A stretch of DNA of 64,000 nt from contig CASGEL010000010.1 in NCBI GenBank assembly GCA_949300485.1, forward strand, positions 32,803 to 96,802, given 5' to 3'. The DNA comes from an uncultured bacterium (lineage in GTDB: Bacteria; Cyanobacteriota; Vampirovibrionia; Gastranaerophilales; Gastranaerophilaceae). Made by a program: the position numbers and the translations under genes. Within the stretch, counting starts at the first letter, position 1. The number at the start of each line of letters is the position of its first letter. This document shows, one piece after another, positions 17,756-27,360 of the stretch. The notes beneath the pieces are model-generated. The model searched no databases and was not told where the DNA came from. It saw only the letters and a program-made list of their open reading frames with translations.

Positions 17756-18961
17756 CTAAATACTTATATTCAAATTTAACTGTTTAATTAATTCAGCAAT
17801 CATATAAAAAGAACCGCAAATTATATTTAAATACCTGTCATTAAAATTTATTTCAGTACTATCTGTCAACTCAACAGATGGAATCGGGCAAACTTCCTGT
17901 AAAACTTCAGCGGTACAAGAACTATTATGCTTAAAGTGATAAAAGTAAACTTCAGGCGTATAATTAGAATTAACATACTCAGAGAATAAAATATTTACCA
18001 TTTTGTTATAATCTTTATTTTTCAAACACCCGAATATAAACCTTTTTTTAGAATCAGGATAATATTTATCCAAACTTTGTTTTAATGAAGTTATCCCATT
18101 TGGATTGTGTGCACCATCAATAATCAAGTTATAATCTTTAAAATATTGAAATCTGAACGGATGTTTAACATTTTCTAGTCCGATATCAATAATACTTTTT
18201 GGAATTTCCGGAAATACCGTTTCTATTGCTCCTAATGCAAGTGACAGATTTTCACGCTGATAAGTTCCTTTCAATGATAAATGGCTGCGGTCAACATTTT
18301 TAGAAATAACTATTAGCTTAGAAGAATTTGCATCAGCAACTTTTTTATAAATATCTAAATCCTCAGCTATTATACAAGGGCAGCCTTTTTTTATAATCCC
18401 AGCTTTTTCAAACGCAATTTTTTCAATAGTGTTACCTAAACGCTCAATATGATCCAAATCTACATGAGTTATCACAGAACAAAGATTCTGTTTTATAACA
18501 TTTGTAGCATCAAACCGTCCACCCAAGCCTGTTTCCAAAACTACAACATCAACATTATTATCATTAAAATACTTGAACATTACTGCTGTTAATATTTCAA
18601 ATTCAGTTAAATCAATATTATTTTTATCTGCAAGTTCAGAAACTTCAAAAACATATCGAGAAAATTCTTCATCTGAAATAGGTACCCCATTTATCTGAAT
18701 TCTTTCCGTATATTTAAAAATATGCGGACTGGTGTATAAGCCTGTCTTTTTACCTGCAGCCAACAATATTGAAGATAATATAGCACAAACAGAACCTTTT
18801 CCGTTAGTTCCCGCAACGTGGATACAATTTAATTTATTCTGAGGATTTCCAAGTAAATCAAGTACTTTTGAAATTCTTTCCAAACCTAAAGATATATGGA
18901 ATTTTCCAACAGAAGTTAATAATCCAACAGCATTTTCATATGATGAAGATATGATATTCAC
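17756..18961 (-). CDS. folC: Bifunctional folylpolyglutamate synthase/dihydrofolate synthase
   Basis: Adds glutamate to dihydropteroate and to reduced folates. Mur-ligase fold: P-loop GTNGKGSVCAILSSIL near 48-63, the family motif TSPHIFKYTERIQING, VVLETGLGGRFDATN, and THVDLDHIERLGNTIEKIAF. C-terminal ligase domain contains IIDGAHNPNGITSL. I chose GTG 18961 because GAGG lies 6 nt upstream; a longer TTG-started frame would run into the accC terminator. 401 residues, slightly short of the family average but complete. Separated from accC by that terminator. Confidence 0.92.
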   Translation of the reverse strand: MNIISSSYENAVGLLTSVGKFHISLGLERISKVLDLLGNPQNKLNCIHVAGTNGKGSVCAILSSILLAAGKKTGLYTSPHIFKYTERIQINGVPISDEEFSRYVFEVSELADKNNIDLTEFEILTAVMFKYFNDNNVDVVVLETGLGGRFDATNVIKQNLCSVITHVDLDHIERLGNTIEKIAFEKAGIIKKGCPCIIAEDLDIYKKVADANSSKLIVISKNVDRSHLSLKGTYQRENLSLALGAIETVFPEIPKSIIDIGLENVKHPFRFQYFKDYNLIIDGAHNPNGITSLKQSLDKYYPDSKKRFIFGCLKNKDYNKMVNILFSEYVNSNYTPEVYFYHFKHNSSCTAEVLQEVCPIPSVELTDSTEINFNDRYLNIICGSFYMIAELIKQLNLNISI

Positions 18962-18979
18962 AATAGTCCTCTCTATTAA

Positions 18980-19004
18980 AAGAGCTCTCAAGTTGAGAGC
19001 TCTT
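18980..19004 (-). terminator. Terminator after accC
   Basis: Near-perfect palindrome AAGAGCTCTCAA-G-TTGAGAGCTCTT followed on the minus strand by TTTTAATAG. It ends the efp-accB-accC stretch and precedes the folC ribosome site. Confidence 0.75.
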
Positions 19005-19008
19005 ATTA

Positions 19009-20367
19009 CTAATTATCTTCTAACCCTTTTCTTTTATAAAAGTCTTCAATAAACCCTGTGTTGAAATTACCGCTCATAAAAACTTCATCTTCAATAATAG
19101 CTTGATGGAACGGAATGGTTGTTTCAACACCCGTTACTACATATTCTTTTAATGCTCTGTACATTCTTCTGCGAGCTTCGTTTCTATCCCTGCCCCAACA
19201 TATTAATTTACCGATCATTGAATCATAATAAGGCGGAATAACATAATCCTGATAGACATGAGAATCAACTCTCACTCCAAAACCCCCAGGAGCAAGATAT
19301 CCTGAAATAGTACCAGGATTAGGCATAAAACCTTTTGCCGGATTTTCTGCATTAATACGACATTCAATTGCATGTCCATAAAGCTTTATGTCCTCTTGAG
19401 TGTAACTAAGCTTTTGACCAGAAGCAACAAGAATTTGCTCTCTAACTAAATCAACTTGAGAAATCATTTCAGTAACACAGTGTTCAACCTGAATTCTTGT
19501 ATTCATTTCCATAAAGTACCATTTACCGTCATGGTCAAGCAAAAATTCACATGTTCCGGCGCCTTCATAATTTATAGCTTTTGCAGCTCTTACTGCAGCA
19601 GCACCCATTTCTTGTCTTGTTTCTTCATCTATAGCAGGAGAAGGAGCTTCTTCCAATAATTTTTGATGACGTCTTTGAATAGAGCAATCTCTTTCACCCA
19701 AATGGACAACATTGCCAAAACTGTCACCTAAAATCTGAACTTCTATATGTCTAGGATTTTCAAGGTATTTTTCAGCATATACATCAGGATTTCCAAAGAA
19801 ATTCTTAGCCTCAGTCTGACAAAGCTCCATATTAACTTTAACATCATCATCACTGCGACATATTCTCATACCTTTTCCACCGCCGCCTGCAGTCGCCTTT
19901 AAAATAATAGGATAGCCGACTTTATGGGCAAACTCCTGAACTTCCTCAACAGATTTCACGATTCCTGTACCTGGAGTAACAGGCACATTATTTTCTATCA
20001 TAGTTTTACGAGCAGTAGCTTTATCGCCCATTTTACGCATAGCATCAGCGCTAGGACCGATAAATTTTATACCTTGTTTTTCACAAATTTCAGCAAAATC
20101 CGCACGTTCAGACATAAAACCATACCCCGGATGAATAGCATCAGCCCCAGCAACCATTGCCGCAGACATAATCGCAGGTATACTCAAATAACTCTCTGAA
20201 CTTTTTGCAGGACCTATACAATAGGCTTCTGTTGCCAATCTTACATGCAAAGAATTAACATCGGCCTGAGAATATATTGCAACTGTAGGAATACCTAATT
20301 CTCTGCAGGCTCTTATAATTCTTACTGCAATTTCGCCTCTGTTTGCGATTAATACTTTTCTAAACAT
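19009..20367 (-). CDS. accC: Acetyl-CoA carboxylase, biotin carboxylase subunit
   Basis: ATP-dependent carboxylation of biotin on AccB, first half of malonyl-CoA synthesis. Starts MFRKVLIANRGEIAVRIIRA; ATP-grasp glycine loop KATAGGGGKGMRICR; catalytic region FMEMNTRIQVEHCVTEM; GHAIECRINAE near 340. 452 residues from ATG 20367, the normal length; an upstream in-frame ATG (20388) lies before the AAGGG site and is not used. Third gene of efp-accB-accC; an inverted repeat separates it from accB. Confidence 0.97.
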   Translation of the reverse strand: MFRKVLIANRGEIAVRIIRACRELGIPTVAIYSQADVNSLHVRLATEAYCIGPAKSSESYLSIPAIMSAAMVAGADAIHPGYGFMSERADFAEICEKQGIKFIGPSADAMRKMGDKATARKTMIENNVPVTPGTGIVKSVEEVQEFAHKVGYPIILKATAGGGGKGMRICRSDDDVKVNMELCQTEAKNFFGNPDVYAEKYLENPRHIEVQILGDSFGNVVHLGERDCSIQRRHQKLLEEAPSPAIDEETRQEMGAAAVRAAKAINYEGAGTCEFLLDHDGKWYFMEMNTRIQVEHCVTEMISQVDLVREQILVASGQKLSYTQEDIKLYGHAIECRINAENPAKGFMPNPGTISGYLAPGGFGVRVDSHVYQDYVIPPYYDSMIGKLICWGRDRNEARRRMYRALKEYVVTGVETTIPFHQAIIEDEVFMSGNFNTGFIEDFYKRKGLEDN

Positions 20368-20396
20368 TTTCCAATTATCCCTTATCATAATATTAG

Positions 20397-20424
20397 AAAT
20401 GAACAGTTTTAAAACTGTTCATTT
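20397..20424. repeat. 28-bp perfect palindrome between accB and accC
   Basis: AAATGAACAGTTTT joined to its exact reverse complement, filling most of the short accB-accC spacer. No T-run follows on the minus strand, so it is not a standard terminator; it could be an operator or an mRNA-processing/stability hairpin setting the AccB:AccC ratio. Confidence 0.55.
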
Positions 20425-20438
20425 CTTAATTTTGTTAA

Positions 20439-20900
20439 TTATTCTTCTATATACATCAAAACTTGACCAAATTCAACAGGCTGTCCGTCTTCAACACAAA
20501 TCTCAACAACTTTGCCTGAAATTTCTGACTCAATTTCATTCATCATCTTCATAGCCTCGACGATACAAACGACATCGCCTTTAGAAACTGTCTGTCCCAC
20601 AGAAACAAAAGCATCTGCATCAGGAGAAGGTGATTTATAAAAAGTTCCAACCATTGGAGATGTAATAGGTGTTCCTTTCTTAGCCTGAACAGGAGCTTCT
20701 GCAGAAGACGCTGAAGGAGCAGGAGCAGAAACCGCAGACTGCACAACTGGAGCACTAACTGGCTGAGATGTAACTGGAGCAACTACAATATCTTTTCTCA
20801 AAGTAATTGCCTGTTCGCCATCTTCTAATGAAATTTCAGTCAATCCTGTATCCGCAATAATTTTAGCTAACTTTTCTATATAATCTGTTTCAAATTTCAT
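20439..20900 (-). CDS. accB: Acetyl-CoA carboxylase biotin carboxyl carrier protein
   Basis: Carries biotin between the AccC and AccA/D active sites. 153 residues: N-terminal helical domain, a Pro/Ala/Ser-rich hinge (about 40-75, [16 protein letters not shown]), and the biotinyl domain starting [20 protein letters not shown] with the biotinylation motif EAMKMMNE (Lys near 117). AAGGAAG lies before ATG. Placed between efp and accC as in many bacteria. Confidence 0.97.
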   Translation of the reverse strand: MKFETDYIEKLAKIIADTGLTEISLEDGEQAITLRKDIVVAPVTSQPVSAPVVQSAVSAPAPSASSAEAPVQAKKGTPITSPMVGTFYKSPSPDADAFVSVGQTVSKGDVVCIVEAMKMMNEIESEISGKVVEICVEDGQPVEFGQVLMYIEE

Positions 20901-20952
20901 AATTACTTCCTTTATTTACCGAATTAAAAATTATAAATTTATAAATTAAATA

Positions 20953-21510
20953 CTAGCATCTGTCTAAGTATTCATTAGTTCTAGTATCAACTCTGATAAC
21001 ATCACCGTTTGATACAAAGAACGGAACGTTAACAACAGCACCTGTTTCTAATGTAGCAGGCTTAGTCCCACCTTGAGCTGTATTACCTTTTTCAGCTGGA
21101 GGAGTATCAACAACAGTAAGCTCAACGTGAGCAGGAATATCAACACCTATAATTCTGCCTTCATGTAACAATACCATAACATTCATATTTTCTTTTAAAT
21201 ATTTAACACCGCTTCCGATTTGAGCTTCTTCAACATGTAATTGTTCATAACTTTCATTATCCATCATAACGTAAGCAGAACCTTCTTTATATAAATACTG
21301 CATTTCACGTCTATCTAAAGTAGCTTTTGCAACTTTTTCGCCAGCCCTGAATGTTTTTTCAACAACTTGACCTGTAATAACATTTTTCAATTTTGATCTA
21401 ACGAATGCAGCACCTTTACCCGGTTTTACGTGTAAGAACTCTACAACAGACCACAAACCATTGTCTAATTCAACTGTTAAACCTGTTTTAAAATCATTTA
21501 CTGAAATCAT
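20953..21510 (-). CDS. efp: Elongation factor P
   Basis: Rescues ribosomes stalled at polyproline. 185 residues in three beta domains; the tip loop [17 protein letters not shown] has Lys in PGKG, the residue that is modified by EpmA, YmfI or rhamnosylation systems elsewhere (Arg would be needed for rhamnosylation). C-terminal signature region [18 protein letters not shown] is intact. AAGGGG lies before ATG. No modifying enzyme is seen in the window. First gene of efp-accB-accC. Confidence 0.96.
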   Translation of the reverse strand: MISVNDFKTGLTVELDNGLWSVVEFLHVKPGKGAAFVRSKLKNVITGQVVEKTFRAGEKVAKATLDRREMQYLYKEGSAYVMMDNESYEQLHVEEAQIGSGVKYLKENMNVMVLLHEGRIIGVDIPAHVELTVVDTPPAEKGNTAQGGTKPATLETGAVVNVPFFVSNGDVIRVDTRTNEYLDRC

Positions 21511-21568
21511 ATTTTTCCCCTTATTAAAAAGTAATCTTCTTCTAGTGTTTCAATAATAACATAAAAAT

Positions 21569-22818
21569 TTATTTTTTCAAATGGGTTGGGTAAATGTGTA
21601 TGTCATAGGTTATAACACTTTCTACTTCAACAATTCCATTACCTAATCTTTCCAGACTTGATTCGGGATCCGGATTGTAGATTCTGAACCAAGCCCTAAA
21701 GTAATGAGTACCCGTTTAAAATTCATTCACGACTTTAGCTGTAATAAAACCTGCAATTCTAGTTAATATACTATTCGCCTAGTCACAAGGAACTTTAACG
21801 TCATATACACCAAAAGTCCAGGTTGCAATATAATCGTAAGGATAAGGACGAGCTTGATAAGGTGGAATCTTGGACAAATCCATACACATAGTACCATATC
21901 TGGAAAGAGTTGTATCATCCAGTTTTAATTCCGCAGATAAATAACCGGTATTACACGTAAAACGAGGGACATAAGATGTTGAATAAGTTTTACCCTGTAT
22001 TACTAATTTTAAACGACTCGTACTGACCTTCTTGCCATCATCATATTTTAGACTATTAGTCTGAAAACCCAGTGCACTAGTGTGATTTAAGTCACTAATA
22101 TGTACAGTAACCGTTCCTGAAACAGTACATTTATCTTCTTGACAACTCGGATGACTTTTAAAATCCTCATAAGTACAACAAGCATCAGAAGAGCCGGTGA
22201 TAGCTCTTTTTTCACAGCAAGCTAAACTATTCATATCCTCATCACAAGGATTTGTTGGTGGCGGCGGAGGCGGAGGAGTTTCAATTTCCTCTTCGCCTTC
22301 TATATTATCCCAAGTAAGTCTTTTAACCCCTTCTGTATCCTGATTTAAACCTACACGGGTTTTGGCTGCTATTATAAATGTTCTTAGATCCCTGTCTAGT
22401 ACATTCGGACCTTTTTTACCGTTTAAATCTATTACCCCTTCAATATCCGCAGCACCGATTTGAGGAATCATACATATACTTGAGCCGTTTTTAAGTATTG
22501 CACAACTTCCTTTATAATCAGGTTTATATTCCTCTCGTTTTTTACCTGCTTCATATTCATAATAGGTTTCTGCAAAACAATCTATAATTTTCAGGTTCTG
22601 CATCTTTTATACATCATTGTTGAGAAAAAGTCCGCTTTATTTTCATTTACAGCTAAACTATTTATAGAATCCTCAATTGTCTGCACCTCTCTTCGGAAAT
22701 TTGAGTCCATTGCACGAGTTTGATAGTTTGTGATAACTTTTGGCAATACTAATCCCGCTATTACCCCGACTATTGCTGCAGCTATTAAGACCTCTGTTAA
22801 AGTGAATGCATGTTTCAT
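21569..22818 (-). pseudogene. Decayed pilin-like gene (frameshift plus two in-frame stops)
   Basis: The 5' piece from ATG 22818 (AGGAG site) encodes a class III leader and pilin helix (MKHAFTLTEVLIAAAIVGVI) and ends after 75 residues. The reading continues in another frame from the A4 run near 22,610, where losing two A would join both. That frame codes for a Cys-rich head with a proline block (TPPPPPPPTNP) and meets TAG at 21,779, then TAA at 21,716, yet stays protein-like in the same frame (FRAWFRIYNPDPESSLERLG) until TAA at 21,569. I read this as one ~415-residue minor pilin that has decayed. Two separate small genes are the alternative. Confidence 0.65.
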
Positions 22819-22922
22819 AAATCTAAACTCCTGAATATTATTTTGCAGATATGAACATTATTATGTTCGTATAAACACCATGTATCATTTTAGAAAATTT
22901 GTCAATCATTTAGTATTGGATT

Positions 22923-23141
22923 ATGAAAGATGACAGACTTTTACAACTTGGACAAAAAATCCGATATGAAAGACTTAAACGCAGCTTAAGTCAAGAAGAT
23001 CTTGAGGAAAGATCATCAGTTTCAAGACGGACAATAAGTGAAATTGAACGAGGTAATGCAGATATTAGATACACAAACCTTTATCAGATATCCGAAGCTT
23101 TTGGAATAAGTATATCCGAAATGTTAGATTTCAAATTATAA
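22923..23141 (+). CDS. XRE-family transcriptional regulator, HTH only
   Basis: 72 residues, almost all one helix-turn-helix domain: LGQKIRYERLKRSLSQEDLE, then SRRTISEIERGNADIRYTNL and YQISEAFGISISEML. No ligand domain. Small regulators of this form often control nearby membrane or phage genes, but the neighbours (two membrane proteins) share no visible operator with it. No Shine-Dalgarno sequence; a TAGTAT ends 6 nt before ATG, perhaps a leaderless start. Confidence 0.85.
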   Translation: MKDDRLLQLGQKIRYERLKRSLSQEDLEERSSVSRRTISEIERGNADIRYTNLYQISEAFGISISEMLDFKL

Positions 23142-23224
23142 CATATTGCATCAATTTACTGACAAAAAATAAAATTTTCAGGTATTATATCATTAAACGA
23201 GTGTGCAACAAAGGAGTATAAATA

Positions 23225-23695
23225 ATGAAAATTTTACCAATTTCTTCAAATTATTCAAATTTATCATTTTCATCAAAAAAAGACAGCGGCTATGAAAATC
23301 CGGTTAATAGAAGCACAGAAAAGGGACTTGCCATTTGGGGTTCAATCGGCGGAAGCGCCTTAGCCGGAGCAACAGCAGCAGGTATTGGAAGCTGTTTTAT
23401 CAAAAGTGGGACTAAAAACAGAGCAATGAAATTGAGCGGTATCGGTGCAGCTGTTGGACTGTTAACTATGGCATTGACACTTCCAGCAAAACTTTACAAC
23501 ACAAACCTAAGAGCATTTACAAGAGAAAAAGAAATGGATGTATTCAGCAGGGATAGAGAATTAAAATCAAATATCTTAGAAGAAGTTGATAAAGAAGTTA
23601 AAGATGAAGATGTTGACTTAGACCAAAAAATAAACCATTATGCAACGGTTCAAATGGCTAATAAAGGTCAGGGAGTAATGGTTAAAGGAGTTTAA
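23225..23695 (+). CDS. Lineage-type two-helix membrane protein
   Basis: Not assigned to a known family. 156 residues: N-terminal motif with FSSKK (MKILPISSNYSNLSFSSKKD), a first membrane helix (AIWGSIGGSALAGATAAGIG), a second (LSGIGAAVGLLTMALTLPAK), and a charged C-terminal helix with REKEMDVFSRDRELK. AAGGAG lies before ATG. The following gene begins 2 nt after its stop and repeats the layout, including KKKEMDVY, so the two are diverged paralogues in one operon. Confidence 0.7.
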   Translation: MKILPISSNYSNLSFSSKKDSGYENPVNRSTEKGLAIWGSIGGSALAGATAAGIGSCFIKSGTKNRAMKLSGIGAAVGLLTMALTLPAKLYNTNLRAFTREKEMDVFSRDRELKSNILEEVDKEVKDEDVDLDQKINHYATVQMANKGQGVMVKGV

Positions 23696-23697
23696 AA

Positions 23698-24261
23698 GTG
23701 CTTATAAGCCCGGTTTCAAATAATATATATACCTTCCGAGCAAATACTCCATCATCAAACAAACAAATAAATAATAACAATCCAATATCAAAAACAGGAG
23801 AAAAAGCCGTTCTTACTAAAATGACTTTTATAGCAGGTTTAGGAATAGGTGCTAGGTTATTATTTGAATTGATGGACGGTGATTTTTTGGCTGAGCATCT
23901 AAGTGAATCTGCTGAAAAAATAGTAAATAAACAGCACAAAAATGCTTCAAAAAATAAGAAATTCTTTATGCAATTAGGTGCAACTGCAGGCCTCATCGGA
24001 ATTTTTATAGGGGGATTTGCACTTCTTTATACACTGTTTAAAGCCCCAAACATAAATTATAACGGCAATATTAATGCATTCAAAAAGAAAAAAGAAATGG
24101 ATGTTTATATCAAGGGGAATAATATAGAAAAAGAACTCTATACACAAATGAATAACAAATCAAAAAATGCAACCACTCAAGAAAAAGAAAAATTAAAAGA
24201 ACAATATATGCAAATGCAAATGGCAAAAAATAAAGTCCCGGATTTTATTAAAAATCTGTAA
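23698..24261 (+). CDS. Lineage-type two-helix membrane protein, paralogue of the preceding gene
   Basis: 187 residues from GTG 23698, which has AAAGGAG 7 nt upstream. The N-terminus MLISPVSNNIYTFRANTPSS carries the short FRAN motif typical of many proteins in this bacterial group. Two hydrophobic segments (MTFIAGLGIGARLLFELM and TAGLIGIFIGGFALLYTLF) flank a charged loop, then FKKKKEMDVYIKGNN matches the preceding protein. Function unknown. Confidence 0.7.
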   Translation: MLISPVSNNIYTFRANTPSSNKQINNNNPISKTGEKAVLTKMTFIAGLGIGARLLFELMDGDFLAEHLSESAEKIVNKQHKNASKNKKFFMQLGATAGLIGIFIGGFALLYTLFKAPNINYNGNINAFKKKKEMDVYIKGNNIEKELYTQMNNKSKNATTQEKEKLKEQYMQMQMAKNKVPDFIKNL

Positions 24262-24270
24262 TTTTTATGA

Positions 24271-24276
24271 TAGAAT
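24271..24276 (+). promoter_or_regulatory. Extended -10 box of purB (leaderless)
   Basis: TGATAGAAT with TAGAAT here, ending 6 nt before ATG 24283. It sits only 10 nt after the stop of the previous gene. Confidence 0.5.
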
Positions 24277-24282
24277 AAATTT

Positions 24283-25572
24283 ATGATTGAAAGATATTCA
24301 AGAGAAGAAATGTCAAAAATTTGGGATTTAAACTCCAAATTTGAATACTATTTAAAAGTAGAACTTGCAGTTTGCGATGCATATGCTCAAACAGGAGCAA
24401 TTCCTAAAGAAGCAGCAAAAGCAATTCGTGAAAAAGCAAAATTTTCTGTTGAAAGAATTGACGAAATTGAACGTGAAGTCAGACATGATGTTATTGCATT
24501 TTTGACATGTGTTAATGAAAGCTTGGGGGATTTAGGCAGATATGTTCATGTTGGAATGACCAGTTCTGATGTTATTGATACGGCATTTGCATTGCAAATT
24601 CAAGACAGCGGGAAAATTATAGAAAAAGACTTATATAAAACAATAGAAACGCTGAAAACATTAGCAAAAAAACATAAAGATACAATATGTATCGGGCGTT
24701 CACATGGGATACATGCAGAAATTATGACATTTGGGGTAAAACTATGCTCCTGGATTGATATTTTAGAACGACAAAAAGACAATTTTACTCATGCATTAGA
24801 ACAAATCCGAGTAGGACAAATTTCAGGACCTGTCGGAACCTACAGCAATATTCCGCCTGAAATTGAGGAAATTACCTGTAAAAATTTAGGTTTGAAACCC
24901 GCAAGAATTTCAACCCAAATAATTGCAAGAGATTATCACGCATATTTTATGCAATCTTTAGCCCTGATTGCAAGTGTTATTGAACAATTTGCAACAGAAA
25001 TAAGACACCTGCAAAGAACTGAAGTTTTAGAATTAGAAGAAGGATTTGGGGCTCATCAAAAAGGTTCTTCAGCTATGCCACATAAGAAAAATCCTGTTTT
25101 AAGCGAAAATCTTTGCGGTTTGGCTCGTGTAGTCAGATCTAATTCTATAGTTGCTCTTGAAAATATTCCGCTCTGGCATGAAAGGGATATTTCGCATAGT
25201 TCTGCAGAAAGAATTATCTTCCCTGACAGCTTAACTCTTGTTGATTTTATGCTTCATCGATTCAACGGCATTATGGAAAATATTGTAGTGCATAAAGACA
25301 ATATGCTTGCAAATACTAATAAATTCGGGGGTATAGTTTTTTCACAAAAAGTTCTTCTCTCACTTGTAGAAAAAGGACTTTCAAGAGAAAATGCCTACAC
25401 TATTGTTCAAAGAAATGCACTTGATGCTTTTCAAAATCACGGAAACTTTAAAGAAAATTTACTAAAAGATCAGGATGTTACAAATTTGATTTCTAATGAA
25501 GAAATTGATAAAATATTTGATAAACAGGCAGTTTTACAAAATGTCAACGAAATATACTCAAGAATTTTATAA
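24283..25572 (+). CDS. purB: Adenylosuccinate lyase
   Basis: Splits SAICAR and adenylosuccinate in purine synthesis. 429 residues. The superfamily signature GSSAMPHKKNPVLSENLCG is complete near 262-280; the N-terminal MIERYSREEMSKIWDLNSKF, catalytic-loop VHVGMTSSDVIDTAFALQ and CIGRSHGIHAEIMTFG (His) regions are present. It is the smaller bacterial type (Bacillus-like) rather than the E. coli type. No other pur gene is adjacent. Confidence 0.97.
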   Translation: MIERYSREEMSKIWDLNSKFEYYLKVELAVCDAYAQTGAIPKEAAKAIREKAKFSVERIDEIEREVRHDVIAFLTCVNESLGDLGRYVHVGMTSSDVIDTAFALQIQDSGKIIEKDLYKTIETLKTLAKKHKDTICIGRSHGIHAEIMTFGVKLCSWIDILERQKDNFTHALEQIRVGQISGPVGTYSNIPPEIEEITCKNLGLKPARISTQIIARDYHAYFMQSLALIASVIEQFATEIRHLQRTEVLELEEGFGAHQKGSSAMPHKKNPVLSENLCGLARVVRSNSIVALENIPLWHERDISHSSAERIIFPDSLTLVDFMLHRFNGIMENIVVHKDNMLANTNKFGGIVFSQKVLLSLVEKGLSRENAYTIVQRNALDAFQNHGNFKENLLKDQDVTNLISNEEIDKIFDKQAVLQNVNEIYSRIL

Positions 25573-25586
25573 ATGGAGGTATTCTG

Positions 25587-26258
25587 ATGAAAAGACTTTT
25601 CTACATTCTGATGCTAATGATTTTAACAATAATCCCGGTATCTGCACTTGAAAATTTAGATTTTAAAGCAAAATTCATATCTGATAATGCAAAAGTTATT
25701 ACAGAAAGTGATTATGAACAAATAAATAATATAATAGATGAATTACAGAAAAAAACGACAGCAGATATCGCTGTTGTTACGGTAAAATCCCTGCAGGGAC
25801 AGTCAATTGAAAATGCAGCGGTCGAAATAGGCAGGAAATACAAAGTCGGAGCAAAAGGAAGTAATAACGGCGTAGTAATTCTTGTTGCACCGAATGAAAG
25901 AAAAGCTCGTATTGAAGTAGGTATGGGACTTGAAAGTGAAATTACAAATGATAAAGCCGATACAATAATGCACAGCGATATGCTGCCATATTTTTCTAAA
26001 GGGGATTATTCAAAAGGAATCTACCGAGGAGTTTCATCAACCGCAACTCTTATTGCCCAATCTTACGGCACAACTTTGACAACAACCGCCAATACACCTG
26101 CAAGAACAACTCCTTCATCCGAAAAGAAAAATGAAAAAATTCCTTTCTGGGCCTGGCCTTTAGTTATAATTGCAGGGATTTTAGGAATTGGTAAAAAAGG
26201 AAAATTTGGCGGAGGCGGAGGTTTCTCTGGAGGTAAAGGTTCAACCGGAAGCTGGTAA
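25587..26258 (+). CDS. TPM-domain protein (YgcG-like)
   Basis: Membrane-anchored protein with the TPM phosphatase-like domain. Signal peptide at 1-20 (MKRLFYILMLMILTIIPVSA), then the TPM domain from FISDNAKVITESDYEQIN to YRGVSSTATLIAQ, including ADIAVVTVKSLQGQ and VAPNERKARIEVGMGLE. One helix near 183-198 (FWAWPLVIIAGILGIG) and a glycine-rich tail GGGGGFSGGKGSTGSW, common in YgcG relatives. Role not firmly known; plant and bacterial relatives act in photosystem repair or membrane quality control. GGAGG precedes ATG. Confidence 0.87.
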   Translation: MKRLFYILMLMILTIIPVSALENLDFKAKFISDNAKVITESDYEQINNIIDELQKKTTADIAVVTVKSLQGQSIENAAVEIGRKYKVGAKGSNNGVVILVAPNERKARIEVGMGLESEITNDKADTIMHSDMLPYFSKGDYSKGIYRGVSSTATLIAQSYGTTLTTTANTPARTTPSSEKKNEKIPFWAWPLVIIAGILGIGKKGKFGGGGGFSGGKGSTGSW

Positions 26259-26259
26259 A

Positions 26260-27348
26260 TTATTCCAAAAAATCTGCTAATATAACATTACTCACGAGTA
26301 TACCTTGTGTAGTTAAGGCATATCCATTTTGGGTAGCACAAATAAGATTTAATTTTAAATATTTATCTAAAATAGATTTATATTTTTCTTTAAAATCAAT
26401 TCCAAAATCCGAATTTATTTTAGATACATCTATGCCTTTTACAATTCTAAAACCTAAAAATATAGCTTCTTCCAGTTTCTCTTGATAAGAGAGGATTCTA
26501 GATTCTTTTTTTGTCTTGCAATCAGAAATGTAATCTTCTAAAACCTCCTTATTTGCATAACGAATTCCATCCTTATAACCATGGGCAGCAACTCCAAAGC
26601 CGTAATATTCATTATTCTGCCAGTAATTCAAATTATGCTTTGACTCAAAGCCTCTCCTGCAAAAATTACTAACTTCATAATGATTAAAACTTAACCCCTT
26701 TAACAAATCTATTGCACCTAAATACATATCAGCCTGAACATCATCATCCCCAAGATTACCCGGCATATTATCATAAAAATAACAACCCTCTTCAATCTTT
26801 AAACCATACAAAGATATATGCTGGATACCAAGCATCTCAGCCTTTTTTAAATCCTCATAAAACATCTCTGGAGTTTGATTTGGAAGTCCATATATAAAAT
26901 CAAGACTGATATTTTTAAAACCTGCATCCTGAGCAGTTTTAACAGAATCAATTACCTGACCAGCGTTGTGTCTTCGGTTTATTAATTTCAAAATACTGTC
27001 ATCAAATGTTTGACACCCGAGACTTATCCTGTTTACTCCAAGATCATACAACCCGCGGAAATAATCATAACTGCCATCATCAGGATTAACTTCAACAGTA
27101 ATTTCAGTATTGCTGTTAAATTTAAGAATCCTCAATATATTATTAATTTCAGATACCTCAAGAATAGATGGTGTGCCGCCGCCCAAATAGATTGTGTTTA
27201 GAATTTCTCCTTCATAATAACAATTAATTTCTTTTGCAAGAACCTTTAAATAATCCTTTTTCCGCTCCAGCAAGGGATATGAAATAAAAGAACAGTAATG
27301 ACATTTTGATTTGCAAAACGGAATATGAATATAAGCACTCTTAACCAT
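26260..27348 (-). CDS. hemW: HemW-like radical SAM protein
   Basis: Radical SAM protein related to oxygen-independent coproporphyrinogen oxidase; HemW homologues act as heme chaperones rather than as HemN. 362 residues. The cluster motif is CKSKCHYCSF (CxxxCxxC), preceded by SAYIHIPF; GGGTPS follows, with EVNPDD, GVNRISLGCQTFDD and NISLDFIYGLPNQT. The HemW-type short C-terminal winged domain is present. Convergent with the TPM gene (1-nt gap). Start ATG 27348 lies 6 nt after TATAAT, with no ribosome site. Confidence 0.93.
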   Translation of the reverse strand: MVKSAYIHIPFCKSKCHYCSFISYPLLERKKDYLKVLAKEINCYYEGEILNTIYLGGGTPSILEVSEINNILRILKFNSNTEITVEVNPDDGSYDYFRGLYDLGVNRISLGCQTFDDSILKLINRRHNAGQVIDSVKTAQDAGFKNISLDFIYGLPNQTPEMFYEDLKKAEMLGIQHISLYGLKIEEGCYFYDNMPGNLGDDDVQADMYLGAIDLLKGLSFNHYEVSNFCRRGFESKHNLNYWQNNEYYGFGVAAHGYKDGIRYANKEVLEDYISDCKTKKESRILSYQEKLEEAIFLGFRIVKGIDVSKINSDFGIDFKEKYKSILDKYLKLNLICATQNGYALTTQGILVSNVILADFLE

Positions 27349-27354
27349 AAATCA

Positions 27355-27360
27355 ATTATA
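27355..27360 (-). promoter_or_regulatory. -10 box of hemW (leaderless)
   Basis: GGTATAAT on the minus strand, ending 6 nt before ATG 27348; no Shine-Dalgarno sequence in between. Confidence 0.6.

Noticed and set aside
21569..22818. Stop-codon reassignment or readthrough to explain the two in-frame stops in the pilin-like gene
   Set aside because: TAA and TAG end many intact genes here (for example efp, mutS2 and folC neighbours), and the same gene also has a frameshift, so decay is simpler.
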